Below are positions 9,361 to 18,324 of a stretch of 64,000 bases of DNA, piece by piece. The notes below the pieces were generated by a model, which was not told where the DNA came from, did not search any database, and worked only from the letters and a program-made list of their open reading frames with translations. The stretch's first letter is position 1. Every line of letters starts with the position of its first letter. Location: the NCBI GenBank assembly GCA_027887005.1, contig JAPCJI010000003.1, positions 148,003 through 212,002 of the forward strand. The letters are read 5' to 3'. The position numbers were made by a program, and so were the translations under genes. This DNA comes from Nitrososphaerota archaeon. Lineage in GTDB: Archaea > Thermoproteota > Nitrososphaeria > Nitrososphaerales > Gagatemarchaeaceae.

Positions 9361-10344
9361 ATGCAATCTTTGCAGAAAGGCTGCGAAGATTCTTTCCATG
9401 GAGAGACGGCTGACATTCTGCTGTATTTGATCCATTCCGGGAAACCAAACACGCGTTCGAATCTGGGCGATCTTGAGGGTCTCGGCGATTCCATTTCTCA
9501 GCACGGGCTTATCAACCCAATCCTTGTTCGCAGAGTTGGAGCTTCTCGGTACGAGGTTGTAGCCGGCAGCCGGCGACTAAAGACCTTTGAACGCCTGGGA
9601 TACCCGAGCATACCAGCCATAATCATTGAAGCGGACGATAAGAAGTGCTTCGAGATTTCTCTTACAGAGAACGTGCAGCGGCAGACCTTGGACCCTCTCG
9701 ATGAAGCGCGAGCTTTCTACGATTATGTCTGTTCGAAAGAGGAGGACGGTTTGGGATATGGTTCGATCACCCAGCTTGCCAAACGGATTGGGAAAAGCCA
9801 AGAGTATGTTTCCAACCGAATTGGCTTGCTTCGCCTTCCGAAATCGACCTTACGACAACTCCTAGGCGAAAGGAAGTTGTCGGTCAGTCATGTCGAGGAA
9901 CTCGCTTCCATCTCCGAAAACCCAATGGCGGTGAAGGAACTCGCCGATCTCATAGCAACGCGCCGGATCTCAGTCCGTGTTCTCGAGAAAGCCGTGCAAC
10001 TGATCAAAAATGGTCTTGAAACGGCTAGAGCGTTAGACCTTGCCGAGGTCGAATCGGACATGAGACTGGAATCAACAGAGCTGGATCAAGACCCAGATCT
10101 CGTCAACATGTTGATGAAAAGATCGAAGAGAGTTCTTGAAGCTGCCCTCTCATATCTGGACAACACCGCACCCGAACTCGAGAAGGAGCCAACGATCTAC
10201 AGTTACTGGTTGGAAAACGTGAGGTTGCCCGTTCACAAAGCGATTGACGGTGCTATCGTCTGTCAGAAGAGAGCGCTACGGGCGAATGCAACACCCACGA
10301 ACGTGCGGAAGCGTCGGAGTGTGGCAGGCGCCTCCCACGCGTGA
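9361..10344 (+). CDS. ParB/Spo0J-family nuclease-fold DNA-binding protein
   Basis: The protein is about 327 residues. The ParB N-terminal domain is clear: GLINPILVRR, then VAGSRRLKTFERLGYPSIPA (box I-like), then the SLTENVQRQTLDPLDEARAF box with ENxQR. An HTH follows (ITQLAKRIGKSQEYVSNRIGLL, about residues 135-156). The C-terminal 120 residues are helical with a basic tail and match no family I know. ParB proteins bind CTP and centromere-like sites, or act as transcription factors. No ParA is adjacent and no parS-like palindrome cluster was seen, so a regulatory role is as likely as segregation. I chose ATG 9361 because of the TATA box. Confidence 0.8.
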   Translation: MQSLQKGCEDSFHGETADILLYLIHSGKPNTRSNLGDLEGLGDSISQHGLINPILVRRVGASRYEVVAGSRRLKTFERLGYPSIPAIIIEADDKKCFEISLTENVQRQTLDPLDEARAFYDYVCSKEEDGLGYGSITQLAKRIGKSQEYVSNRIGLLRLPKSTLRQLLGERKLSVSHVEELASISENPMAVKELADLIATRRISVRVLEKAVQLIKNGLETARALDLAEVESDMRLESTELDQDPDLVNMLMKRSKRVLEAALSYLDNTAPELEKEPTIYSYWLENVRLPVHKAIDGAIVCQKRALRANATPTNVRKRRSVAGASHA

Positions 10345-10539
10345 GTGGGAGGCAACCCCGCAAAGCGGTAGGGATCAGTTCCAGGCATCAACGCATTCCA
10401 CGTGGAATAGAGCTTCCACAGAACCCGGCGAGCTCTGTTGAAGCGCTGCAGAGGCCAAATCTGCCCGGCCCAAGGGTTCAGGCCGCTATCACAGCGTCAA
10501 AGCCTGTTCAGACACTCTGGATGTGGGGGGTTGATGTTT

Positions 10540-11469
10540 TCAGTGAATCTGGGGTCCGAACCCTATCTGCACTTCACTCATGCCCTCCCTTATGTAGGCA
10601 TGCGGGGTCGCGTCGACGTTTCTGGCCACTCCCACCTCTGCCTTGTCGTTCAGAACAATCCCGGCCATTAGTACACCCTCACTGGAGGGCAGTCCATGCA
10701 ACACTTCCCGAAACTCCTTCTCGATCGCCTCCTGTGGATTCATCCCTTCCTGGACCAGGTCATGTATCCTTCGGGCTACTATGTGATGAACGATTATCTC
10801 GCCGTGACCCGTGAGCGAGACGCCACAACTCCTGCTAGCAAACGTGGAAGCATTGAGTATGGGCACGTCGCCTATCCTCCCTGGCAGCTTCATAGGAAAC
10901 CCCCCACTCGACGTGCCCGCAGCAAGTCCCCCCTGGCGATCAAGCGCTACGCACCCGACCGTATCAGCCCTGGCGAATTTGGCAATCTTTGACCAGTACC
11001 TCGTGAGATTCGTTTGCTCCCCACGGCTCAGCTTATCGCGCAGGTCCTTCCATGTGGCTTCGCGTTCCTTTGTCAGAGGATTGTATTCGCCAAACCCGAG
11101 GGTTCGGGCGAATCTTGTCGCTCCTTCGCCCGCAAGAAGGGTGTGGTCGGTCTCTTCCATCACTTTTCTCGCAACGAGTATCGGATTTTGCACATTCCTT
11201 ATGCAGGCGACAGCTCCAGAAGTCCCCTTTGAGCCGTCGACTATGATGGCATCCATTTCGACGTCTCCCGCCAGGTTCGCCCAAGAACCGGTTCCAGCAT
11301 TGAAAATCGGGTTGTCCTCCATGGCAACGATGGTTTGAGCTACAGCGTCAATGGCCTTTCCCCCTTGGTCGAGCAGGCCCCTTCCAATCAACAGGGCGTC
11401 ACTGACCCCTCTGTTGAATTCTGCACTTAGCGGGTTGATAGCCCCACCGTGAACTACTATTCCGTACAT
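10540..11469 (-). CDS. Isoaspartyl peptidase/L-asparaginase (plant-type Ntn hydrolase)
   Basis: The 309-residue precursor autocleaves before the catalytic Thr in ADTVGCVALD (about residue 168). Other family marks are GIVVHGGA at the N-terminus, NAGTGSWANLAGDVEMDA (about residues 57-74), PGRIGDVPI and LTGHGE in the small subunit. Enzymes of this type hydrolyse L-asparagine and isoaspartyl dipeptides. It lies just downstream of an M24 peptidase gene on the same strand (gap 13 bases), so the pair probably forms a peptide/amide salvage operon. Confidence 0.88.
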   Translation of the reverse strand: MYGIVVHGGAINPLSAEFNRGVSDALLIGRGLLDQGGKAIDAVAQTIVAMEDNPIFNAGTGSWANLAGDVEMDAIIVDGSKGTSGAVACIRNVQNPILVARKVMEETDHTLLAGEGATRFARTLGFGEYNPLTKEREATWKDLRDKLSRGEQTNLTRYWSKIAKFARADTVGCVALDRQGGLAAGTSSGGFPMKLPGRIGDVPILNASTFASRSCGVSLTGHGEIIVHHIVARRIHDLVQEGMNPQEAIEKEFREVLHGLPSSEGVLMAGIVLNDKAEVGVARNVDATPHAYIREGMSEVQIGFGPQIH

Positions 11470-11482
11470 AGTCTAGTCCCCT

Positions 11483-12661
11483 CTACCCGACCTCTATCAA
11501 TTCACGCGGTAAGTCGGAAACGATATCGCAGCCGTCCTTTGTCACGATGGCGCTATCCTCGACATTGAAGCCTCCGAGCCCGAACTTGTGATACGGAACC
11601 TCAAGAGATAGGGTCATCCCGGCCTGCAGTTGCGTGTCATCATTTCCTGAGAGAAACGGCCTGTCGTAGAGTTCGACCCCAACTCCATGCCCAACGTTTC
11701 CTCTCGTGTACTTGCTGTCTAGGTTCTTCTTGACATAATTGACGACGATTGCATGCAGCTCAGATGCCTTATGGCTTGGCCCACACGCGTCAATCAACCT
11801 CTCCTCTGCCTCTTGAAGGACTCTGTAGATCTTCCGTGCTTCCGGCGGCGCCTTGCCCACGACAAGAGTCCGAGATAGGTCGGCCGTATACCCTTTGTAG
11901 ACGCAACCAACGTCAATTCTTATTATGTCTCCTTTCTGAATTCTCCTGTCCGTGGGTTGGCTGTAGATGTTCGGCCCATCAGTTGGCCCCGCAGCAATTG
12001 AGGTCTGCTGCCACATATCGCCACCATCCCTCAGGATGGCCGACTTCAGCACAAGCTGAAGTTCCCGCTCATGAATTCCCACACGAGTCTCGGCCATGAC
12101 TTTCCTTATCGCTGCGCAGAGTATCCTGTTCGCTTCCTTGAATCGTCTTAGCTCCTCCTTGCTCTTCACCATCCTCAGCAGCTCAAACATGAGAGTCTCA
12201 TCACTTATTTCGATGTCCCGCAGCAGACTCCGCAATCGTTCAGAAGCATACACGGTCGCATATTTCATGTCCAAGCCTACCTTCTTTGCATTGCTCTTCC
12301 TGACTATTCTCGCAACGGCCTCCAAAGGATCTGCAGCGACATCTTTCGGGATTTGCCGACCCGGTCTTACAATATAGGTCCCTGTTGCATAGGTCCTTAC
12401 ATCCTCGACCCATGAACTTTCTTGCACAAGCTCAATTGCGGCGCTCGTTACTACAAGCGTGACTTCTCCGGTCTTGCTGATTGTGGCGAAGGCAGGAGAG
12501 GAATTCTTAACACAATTCAATAGTCTGTTTGGTGAAACGGGGGAGACCGGGAGGTCCGTTACGTAGAATATGTTCTCAGGAACTGTTACCACAAGGAAGT
12601 CAAGGCCTTTCTGATCCATGGCATCGGTAAAGCGTTTCATAGAGAATTTCGGTTGAACCAC
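11483..12661 (-). CDS. M24-family Xaa-Pro aminopeptidase/dipeptidase
   Basis: The protein is 392 residues, with an N-terminal creatinase-like domain and a C-terminal pita-bread domain. Metal ligands are visible as Asp in IIRIDVGCVYKGYTADLSRT (two Asp), His in GNVGHGVGVELYD, Glu in LSLEVPYHKFG and Glu in FNVEDSAIV. The family removes N-terminal residues next to proline or cleaves Xaa-Pro dipeptides. A TATA-like AAACACTTATT on the minus strand sits about 26 bases before the GTG at 12661, so I keep that start. A second M24 gene is at 54465; the two are distant paralogues. Confidence 0.88.
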   Translation of the reverse strand: MVQPKFSMKRFTDAMDQKGLDFLVVTVPENIFYVTDLPVSPVSPNRLLNCVKNSSPAFATISKTGEVTLVVTSAAIELVQESSWVEDVRTYATGTYIVRPGRQIPKDVAADPLEAVARIVRKSNAKKVGLDMKYATVYASERLRSLLRDIEISDETLMFELLRMVKSKEELRRFKEANRILCAAIRKVMAETRVGIHERELQLVLKSAILRDGGDMWQQTSIAAGPTDGPNIYSQPTDRRIQKGDIIRIDVGCVYKGYTADLSRTLVVGKAPPEARKIYRVLQEAEERLIDACGPSHKASELHAIVVNYVKKNLDSKYTRGNVGHGVGVELYDRPFLSGNDDTQLQAGMTLSLEVPYHKFGLGGFNVEDSAIVTKDGCDIVSDLPRELIEVG

Positions 12662-12766
12662 GTCGTTCGGTCGTCGTATCGCCCCAATAAGTGTTTAACG
12701 CGGAATGATCCTTTGCAAGATTTGAAGGGACATACGCTTAAAGCAGTGAGTCGAGCGCGCGAACAC

Positions 12767-13987
12767 ATGACTTCGTCTTTCAGAAAAGGAGGTTACTATG
12801 TCAGCGCCTACAACTTCGAAGACGAAGTTCGTGCAGGTCTCGGGTTCCCAAAGAAGGTTCGAATTCATGATGTTACGCTAAGGGACGGGGAACAACAGGC
12901 CGGCGTCGTCTTCAGGAGTAGAGAGAAAGTCAGGATAGCGCGGGCCTTGGCCGAAGCTGGCGTGAACAGAATCGAGGCAGGTCTACCTTCTGTTTCAAGC
13001 GATGACGCGAAGGCCGTGAAGGAAATCACACATCTCGGACTCCAATCGAAGATATTCGCTTTCTCTCGTTGCATGAAGTCTGATGTCGACAACGCATTGA
13101 GAGTCGACGTCGACGGCTTGGTGATGGAGATACCTTCCAGTGACCACCTGATAAAATACGGGTACGGTTGGACCGAAGACAAAGCGATCGACTTGGCTGT
13201 GGAAGCGACTGACTACGCTCACCGCCATGGGCTCTACGTGGCCTTCTTCACCATTGATTCAACAAGGGCAGATTTCAAGGTGTTCTGGAGGCTCATAAGT
13301 CAGGTCGCGACCAAGGGACACATGGATTCTCTTGTCGTTGCTGATACATTTGGCGTCATGAACCCCCAAGCCTACGCGCATTTTGTCAAGCGAATCAGGA
13401 AAGTCACCCAGAAACCCATTGAAATTCACGCTCACAACGACTTCGGGTTGGGGGTAGCGAACACACTGGCCGGCCTGGCGGCTGGCGCGGAGGTGGCTCA
13501 TGTCACTGTAAACGGACTCGGCGAAAGAAGCGGGAACGCGTCGTTGGAGGAGCTCGCCGTCGCGCTCAAAATGCTATATGGAGTGAAGACTGACATGAAA
13601 CTGGACAAGCTGCGCAGCCTGTCCAAATTGGTTGAACGACTCTCGCGCGTTAGACTCACACCCCAGAAACCAGTGGTTGGGGATCGACTCTTCGAGACCG
13701 AGTCTGGAATCATCGCTGGATGGTGGAGGCGGTTGGAGAAGCTGGGAATGCCACTCGAAATGTTCCCATTCCTTCCTAGCGTCGTTGGGCATGACCCGGT
13801 GAGAATCGCAGTCGGAAAGAAAAGCGGGAGAGACTCCATATTCTACAGGGCGGACAAGCTCGGGTTGACCGTGGACGAGGCGAAAGTGGACAAAGTTCTG
13901 CTGGCCGTCAAAGACGAAGCGATAAGAAGGAAGAGAACACTGACCGACCAAGAATTCTCCCGAATCACGTCGAGGATGAATAGATGA
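12767..13987 (+). CDS. DRE-TIM acyltransferase (homocitrate/isopropylmalate/citramalate synthase or HMG-CoA lyase family)
   Basis: The protein is about 406 residues from the ATG at 12767; the frame extends upstream but that part is unlike the family. The motif that names the family is seen as HDVTLRDGEQQAGV (catalytic Arg, metal Asp) at about residue 37. The metal HxH is in IEIHAHNDFG and a glycine-rich GLGERSGNASLEE follows. The protein is shorter than LeuA and lacks its allosteric domain, so homocitrate-synthase-like or citramalate-synthase-like activity, or an aldol lyase in the catabolic block, are all possible. It is followed by an aminotransferase on the same strand. Confidence 0.8.
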   Translation: MTSSFRKGGYYVSAYNFEDEVRAGLGFPKKVRIHDVTLRDGEQQAGVVFRSREKVRIARALAEAGVNRIEAGLPSVSSDDAKAVKEITHLGLQSKIFAFSRCMKSDVDNALRVDVDGLVMEIPSSDHLIKYGYGWTEDKAIDLAVEATDYAHRHGLYVAFFTIDSTRADFKVFWRLISQVATKGHMDSLVVADTFGVMNPQAYAHFVKRIRKVTQKPIEIHAHNDFGLGVANTLAGLAAGAEVAHVTVNGLGERSGNASLEELAVALKMLYGVKTDMKLDKLRSLSKLVERLSRVRLTPQKPVVGDRLFETESGIIAGWWRRLEKLGMPLEMFPFLPSVVGHDPVRIAVGKKSGRDSIFYRADKLGLTVDEAKVDKVLLAVKDEAIRRKRTLTDQEFSRITSRMNR

Positions 13988-14012
13988 AGCGACGATTACT
14001 GGAAAAGGTGCA

Positions 14013-15185
14013 GTGAAGACGAAAGGAGCGCAAGCCAGACTCTCGACCAAGGCACGCGACCTCCCTCTTTCTGGCATACGTGTAATCTACGACAAGGCTC
14101 AGCTCATCCCTGATGTCATACACTTGGAGATAGGTGAACCAGACCTCCCAACTCCAGCGCACATCGCCAAGGCAGGGCAAGAGGCCATATCGAATGGTCT
14201 TACTCGCTATACCCCCAGCGCGGGGACTCCCGAACTGAGAGAAGCGATAGCAAGAAAGCTACGCAGTGAGAACAGCCTTGACTACGATTCCTCTGAGATC
14301 GTAGTCACCAGCGGGGCAAATGTAGGCCTCTCCTTGGCAATGCTCGCCCTGGTCGACCCGGGTTCAGAGGTGCTGACACCCAACCCAGGATGGGCGAACT
14401 ACGAGCCTTTGATGAAACTAGTTCAAGCGACACCGACCTACTATTCCCTCAGAGAGGAAGACCAGTTCAGGCCTAGAATCGGCGAGATGACTTCGCTCGT
14501 TACCGACAGGACGCGTGCGATTCTCCTAAATTCTCCCAGCAATCCAACTGGAGGCGTCTTGGAGAAGGATGACTTGGAAGGGATTTCCGATCTGGCGAGA
14601 AAGAAGGACCTTCTCGTGATTGCCGACGAGGTCTACGAGAAATTGGTGTACGACGGGGCCGAGCACCACAGCATCGCGAAATTTGAGGGGATGAAAGACA
14701 GAACCGTCACGATAAACGCGTTTTCGAAGACTTACCGGATGACTGGATGGAGGCTCGGCTACGCCGCAGGACCCAAGGAAGTAATTAGCGCAATGGTTAG
14801 ATTGAATTCCTGCATGAATACCTGCTCGTCGTCTGTATCACAAGCGGCGGGGGTGGCGGCACTAAATGGCCCGCAGGACTGCGTAAAGGAGATGGTTGGA
14901 GAATTCGCATCCAGGAGAGACATGTTTGTAAAAGGTTTGAACCAGATTCAGGGTTTCAGATCCATGACGCCGAAAGGTGCCTTCTACGCGTTCGCCAACG
15001 CAAGCTCTGTCGACGCGAGTTCCTTCGACCTTTGCCTCCGTCTGCTTGAGAAGGCAAAAGTTGCCACCGTTCCTGGTGTTTCGTTCGGTTCTAGAGGTGA
15101 GGGATACCTGAGATTCTCCTACGCCGCGCCTAGGCATCAGCTTAAGGAAGCGCTCGCTAGAATTGGTTCGCTGGGTTCCATCTAA
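14013..15185 (+). CDS. Class I/II PLP-dependent aminotransferase (aspartate aminotransferase-like)
   Basis: This 390-residue fold-type I aminotransferase has IHLEIGEPDLPTP near the N-terminus, TRYTPSAGTPELREAIA, NSPSNPTGGV (Asn that contacts PLP), VIADEVYEKLVYDG (Asp paired with the pyridine nitrogen), the Schiff-base Lys in FSKTYRMTGWRLGY, and the substrate Arg in YLRFSYA. It acts in the cytoplasm on amino and keto acids. It starts at a GTG 25 bases after the DRE-TIM gene and likely shares its transcript, so the pair may make or break an amino acid derived from an extended keto acid. Specificity is not readable. Confidence 0.88.
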   Translation: MKTKGAQARLSTKARDLPLSGIRVIYDKAQLIPDVIHLEIGEPDLPTPAHIAKAGQEAISNGLTRYTPSAGTPELREAIARKLRSENSLDYDSSEIVVTSGANVGLSLAMLALVDPGSEVLTPNPGWANYEPLMKLVQATPTYYSLREEDQFRPRIGEMTSLVTDRTRAILLNSPSNPTGGVLEKDDLEGISDLARKKDLLVIADEVYEKLVYDGAEHHSIAKFEGMKDRTVTINAFSKTYRMTGWRLGYAAGPKEVISAMVRLNSCMNTCSSSVSQAAGVAALNGPQDCVKEMVGEFASRRDMFVKGLNQIQGFRSMTPKGAFYAFANASSVDASSFDLCLRLLEKAKVATVPGVSFGSRGEGYLRFSYAAPRHQLKEALARIGSLGSI

Positions 15186-15307
15186 GCGAGGGTGAGGCTT
15201 CACACCTTATTGCACTTCAAGAATGGATTGCTAGGTCCCCCGGCATAGAGAAAGCACGGCATCATGTCCCGCTATTTCGTTTCCTAATCCATCCGTCGTG
15301 TAGATTC

Positions 15308-16306
15308 TTATGAAACGGCGTCCATCACGGATTTCATCAGCTTCGAACTCGCCGGCCTGACAATCGGGAGTTGCACGCCAGCCTTCCTGTATTCTTCGAC
15401 TCGCTCTCTGACCTCTCGGGCCGTTCCGAATGCAGTGAGGCTGCGAATTACGTCCTCAGGGATGTCCTGGGCCAGTTTCTCCTTCCCCCCGATTCTGTAC
15501 GATTCTGACAGCTTCTGAATCAGGGCTTCGGTAACCACAGGTTCGCCCACCCTTATTCGAGGCCTGACCGCGAAGTCCACCTGGAGAGGATCGAACTTGC
15601 TCGCGAGCTCCCACCTGAGTGCGTTCTCTGCTTCCTTGGTGCCATCCGTAACACCCGACACTACCAAACCTGTAATAATGAAGTCGTTGAAGTTCCTCCC
15701 AGCCGCCTCGGCCGCCTGCTTTACTACAGCGAGTGCATTGCGGGCGTATTCGGGCGATGTGGTGGCATTAACGACTACACCGTCGCCAACTTCCCCCGCA
15801 ATCCGAAGTCCGGTCCTGCTTGTCGATGCAAGGAGCAGAGGGATCTTAGATTTCGGTCTGATCGCCAAACCTTCCCCCTCTACCTCAATCGTTTCGCCCT
15901 TGAAGCTGACCGTCTCGTTCTCCCAGTACTTCTTTATCAGCGTCGCATGTTCCTTCAATACCTTCGCAGGGTTCTGCAGGGGGAGTCCGTGCTTGCGTGC
16001 ATGGGAATCCGTGCAGGCGCCAACCGAGAGTATGACCCTCCCCCCGGAGATTTCGTTCAGAGACGTGAAGGTCTGAGCAATTACCAGAGGAGTCCTAATC
16101 CTCAGTATCTGGGTGCATCCAAATCTCATCCTACTTGTCCTGACAGAAAATGCGGTCAATGACGTGATTGCGTCTCTCATTGTCATTATTGTCTCGGAGA
16201 AGAAAGTCAACTCGAAACCCCTCTCCTCTGCATCAATTACCCACTTCGACATGTCATTCACGGTGAGTTCTGGGCTGTAACCGAGACCGAGTCCGACTCT
16301 TTCCAT
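15308..16306 (-). CDS. LLM-class F420-dependent oxidoreductase (methylene-H4MPT reductase-like)
   Basis: This luciferase-like TIM barrel has about 332 residues. It starts with MERVGLGLGYSPELTV and shows FFSETIMTMRD, FGCTQILRIRTPLVIAQTF, NEISGGRVILSVGACTDSHARKHG and PLLLASTSRTGLRIAGEVGDGVV, the pattern of the Mer/F420-dependent branch. The ATG at 16306 is preceded at the proper distance by a minus-strand TATA box (16329-16337), and upstream of that by four GTCAAG repeats that may be operators. The reaction is a hydride transfer from reduced F420, or the reverse. The substrate is unknown. Confidence 0.82.
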   Translation of the reverse strand: MERVGLGLGYSPELTVNDMSKWVIDAEERGFELTFFSETIMTMRDAITSLTAFSVRTSRMRFGCTQILRIRTPLVIAQTFTSLNEISGGRVILSVGACTDSHARKHGLPLQNPAKVLKEHATLIKKYWENETVSFKGETIEVEGEGLAIRPKSKIPLLLASTSRTGLRIAGEVGDGVVVNATTSPEYARNALAVVKQAAEAAGRNFNDFIITGLVVSGVTDGTKEAENALRWELASKFDPLQVDFAVRPRIRVGEPVVTEALIQKLSESYRIGGKEKLAQDIPEDVIRSLTAFGTAREVRERVEEYRKAGVQLPIVRPASSKLMKSVMDAVS

Positions 16307-16328
16307 GTGCCGACCTCGGCCTGTCAGC

Positions 16329-16337
16329 GTATATAAG
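16329..16337 (-). promoter_or_regulatory. TATA box of the second LLM gene
   Basis: CTTATATAC on the minus strand lies 23-31 bases before the ATG at 16306, consistent with a leaderless transcript. Confidence 0.55.
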
Positions 16338-16354
16338 AAGGGCACTCCACAGTT

Positions 16355-16454
16355 CTGTCAAGACAGCGGCTCACCGACTCCTCCGTCAAGCGTCGGCCCA
16401 TGGGCGAACTGTCAAGTTGACGGGCCTTAGTTCTTCCAGTCAAGCGTCGGGCCC
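16355..16454. repeat. Four GTCAAG-type direct repeats at about 27-base spacing
   Basis: Copies begin at 16357, 16385, 16411 and 16439 (spacing 28, 26, 28). Two are followed by CGTCGG(G)CCC and one by TTGACGGGCC. The first sits inside the palindrome CTGTCAAGACAG, and the third contains GTCAAGTTGAC, also a palindrome. They lie just upstream of the TATA box of the LLM gene on the minus strand and look like stacked binding sites for a regulator. Confidence 0.5.
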
Positions 16455-16664
16455 TGAGCCTCTGAATCAAGGTCATCAAGATTCGGCTCCTATGGCATCA
16501 TCGAGTCGATACCGCAGAGGAAGCATTTATCGTTTTGATGTTCGACAAGGGCATCTCTGTGAATACCTGTGAGAATGTTCCAGAATGCCGACTCTTCTTC
16601 ACTTGCCTCCCATGCGTGTGCCGCCCCATTCCCCAAACTGAGAGGGACTTCGTGAAGCCCCTTC

Positions 16665-16985
16665 TCACAGACCCGCGACACCCTCCTTGGGTCGCTCGGA
16701 ATCCTGAGCTTGGGCAACTCGGCACGCGAGAGCCCCGTTTTGTATCAAGGTTATCCACTTGTTCTCACCCGCGACTTTCCAGCGGCCTCGGCTGGGATCT
16801 TGCCTCCAAGCCCTCCGTGCGGCCTGAAGTAGTTGTGGAAGATTTGGAGGCCGCTGACAACGGGCGAATCTGCCCTCTTGAGGCCCCGCATGACCTTCTC
16901 CCTGTCCCTCCACCTCCCGTTCTGCCGCTCCATCTTGCTATTGTGAACGGGCCCCCGTGAGCCTGATGTCGGCGCCCACGCGTTG
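16665..16985 (-). pseudogene. Decayed DDE transposase (IS6-like), C-terminal remnant
   Basis: One frame gives SKMERQNGRWRDREKV followed by MRGLKRADSP and then FHNYFRPHGGLGGKIPAEAAG. A second frame continues with GENKWITLIQNG. Together these are the conserved end of an IS6-type DDE transposase: the Glu of the DDE triad sits in the (N)xKMERxNG segment, followed by the HxGLxGKTPAEA tail. The two frames must be joined by a frameshift near 16760, and the N-terminal half with both Asp residues is absent. No terminal inverted repeats were seen. It is an inactive relic separating the LLM gene from the catabolic operon. Confidence 0.7.
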
Positions 16986-16997
16986 TGAAGCAGGGAG

Positions 16998-17717
16998 TCA
17001 GACCTTGTTTCCTTTCCTCACCGCCCTCCCTTGCAAGGAGGCCAAGTAAGCCTTGGCTTCGCTCAAGGAGATCACACTGGCATACTTCTGATTGATGTCA
17101 AAGAGGTTGACCTTGTGCGAGATTTCGAACCGGTCGAAGACGCATTCCTCAACGACGAGGGTCGGGTAGTTATAAGAAAAGGCGTCCACAACGGAGGCCC
17201 TCACGCACCCGCTCGTGGTGCAGCCCGTGACAAGCAATGTGTCTATCCCCAGAGAGACGAGCTGAGCAACCAACGGTGTTCCGAAGAAGGCGCTTGGCTT
17301 GAGTTTGGAAATTATGATGTCTCCAGGTTGGGGCTTTATTTCATTTGGAACACTCTCAACCGTATTGTAGATGCCATCGGTTGCTTCCAATACGCGTTTG
17401 TGCTTCTCAGCCCACATTCCCGCTTCTGCCTTGCTGCTTCTTACCCCCGCGGTGTATATCACCGGAACCGACCTTGACCTAGCCGCTTGCATCAGTTCCT
17501 TGATCTTGTGGACGGCCCTCCACCCGGCTTCGCCGCAACTGTTCGGGAAACGTTCGATCGATTTCAAGATTGGCTCTGGTCTGTCACCCACAAAGGCGGT
17601 TGTCACATCTATTACAAGCAAAGCGGGTCTCCTTCGGGGCCTAACCTTGCCACCGTACCCCGCCCTCCGGAATATCATCTGGTCTGAGACCTTGATGAGG
17701 TCATCCCAAACTGGCAT
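16998..17717 (-). CDS. Isochorismatase-family cysteine hydrolase
   Basis: The protein is about 239 residues from the ATG at 17717. The catalytic triad of the family is visible: Asp in LLVIDVTTAF, Lys in ISKLKPSAFFGT and Cys in TGCTTSGCVRASVVDAF. A cis-peptide-like bond is expected before the Cys. Relatives include N-carbamoylsarcosine amidase, maleamate amidohydrolase, nicotinamidase and ureidoacrylate hydrolase. It is the last gene of the minus-strand cluster after the molybdenum hydroxylase subunits, which favours an amide formed during breakdown of an N-heteroaromatic compound (a maleamate-type step). That assignment is inference. Confidence 0.82.
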   Translation of the reverse strand: MPVWDDLIKVSDQMIFRRAGYGGKVRPRRRPALLVIDVTTAFVGDRPEPILKSIERFPNSCGEAGWRAVHKIKELMQAARSRSVPVIYTAGVRSSKAEAGMWAEKHKRVLEATDGIYNTVESVPNEIKPQPGDIIISKLKPSAFFGTPLVAQLVSLGIDTLLVTGCTTSGCVRASVVDAFSYNYPTLVVEECVFDRFEISHKVNLFDINQKYASVISLSEAKAYLASLQGRAVRKGNKV

Positions 17718-17873
17718 GGCCGATAATCCGAAAGACATTATTGTAATAAGTGTTCCAGCTTTTGGTTTGAGTTTCTGTCGACTCGGTGAAACACTTCCGA
17801 GATGTGACGGTTGTAAAGAGTAACAGTGACCATAGAGTCTGCCGCCAGCTAGTTCCCCGATCCTCCCAGGAGC

Positions 17874-18311
17874 TCAGCCTTCGATAGACTTCGAAATACA
17901 ATCTACGAATTGGGAGACCATTTTGCTCATCTGTGATTTGATAATCTGGTTGACAGCCCATTCGAAGGCTCCTCGTGCCGTAATTTCCGCAGTAAGTTTC
18001 ACCTTGGTCGAGGTTGGGTTCTCTTCGCTCAGCTGCAGCTTCCAAACTCCTGTCAAATCTCCATCAATACTTTGTAGGTTGATCACCAGGCTCTCAGGCT
18101 TCACCCTCTCGGCAACATGAGCTCTTGCCTCTATCCTGCGGCTTACAATCCCCACGCTTAGTTTCATTTTCCATCTGGAATCATCAGGCCCGAGTACATC
18201 AACCGCTTCGCAACCAGGTATGCATTTTCCTAAACTTTTGAGGTCATTCAACATTTCCCAAAGTTTGTCGCGGGGGAGTCCCAGAGAGAACTCGGTATTT
18301 GTTGTGGGCAA
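17874..18311 (-). CDS. CoxG-like SRPBCC protein
   Basis: The protein is 145 residues. It has the CoxG pattern: FSLGLPRDKLWEMLNDLKSLGKCIPGCEAVDVLG at the N-terminus, a beta-sheet core (WKLQLSEE, TKVKLTAEI) and a C-terminal helix (KMVSQFVDCI). In carbon monoxide dehydrogenase clusters CoxG helps recruit or mature the enzyme at the membrane; SRPBCC proteins bind hydrophobic ligands. It follows the small Fe-S subunit by 13 bases in the same operon. Its presence shows the operon has the standard molybdenum hydroxylase accessory set. Confidence 0.82.
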   Translation of the reverse strand: MPTTNTEFSLGLPRDKLWEMLNDLKSLGKCIPGCEAVDVLGPDDSRWKMKLSVGIVSRRIEARAHVAERVKPESLVINLQSIDGDLTGVWKLQLSEENPTSTKVKLTAEITARGAFEWAVNQIIKSQMSKMVSQFVDCISKSIEG

Positions 18312-18324
18312 GGTTTCTTGGTTC

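Noticed and set aside
10341..10814. Plus-strand frame of 157 codons after the ParB gene
   Set aside because: Most of it lies opposite the asparaginase gene, and the rest is Pro/Ser/Arg-rich without features. The 195 bases between the two genes hold nothing I can support.
16490..16758. Two short minus-strand frames after the decayed transposase
   Set aside because: They overlap each other in different frames, and their only transposase-like content belongs to the remnant already listed.
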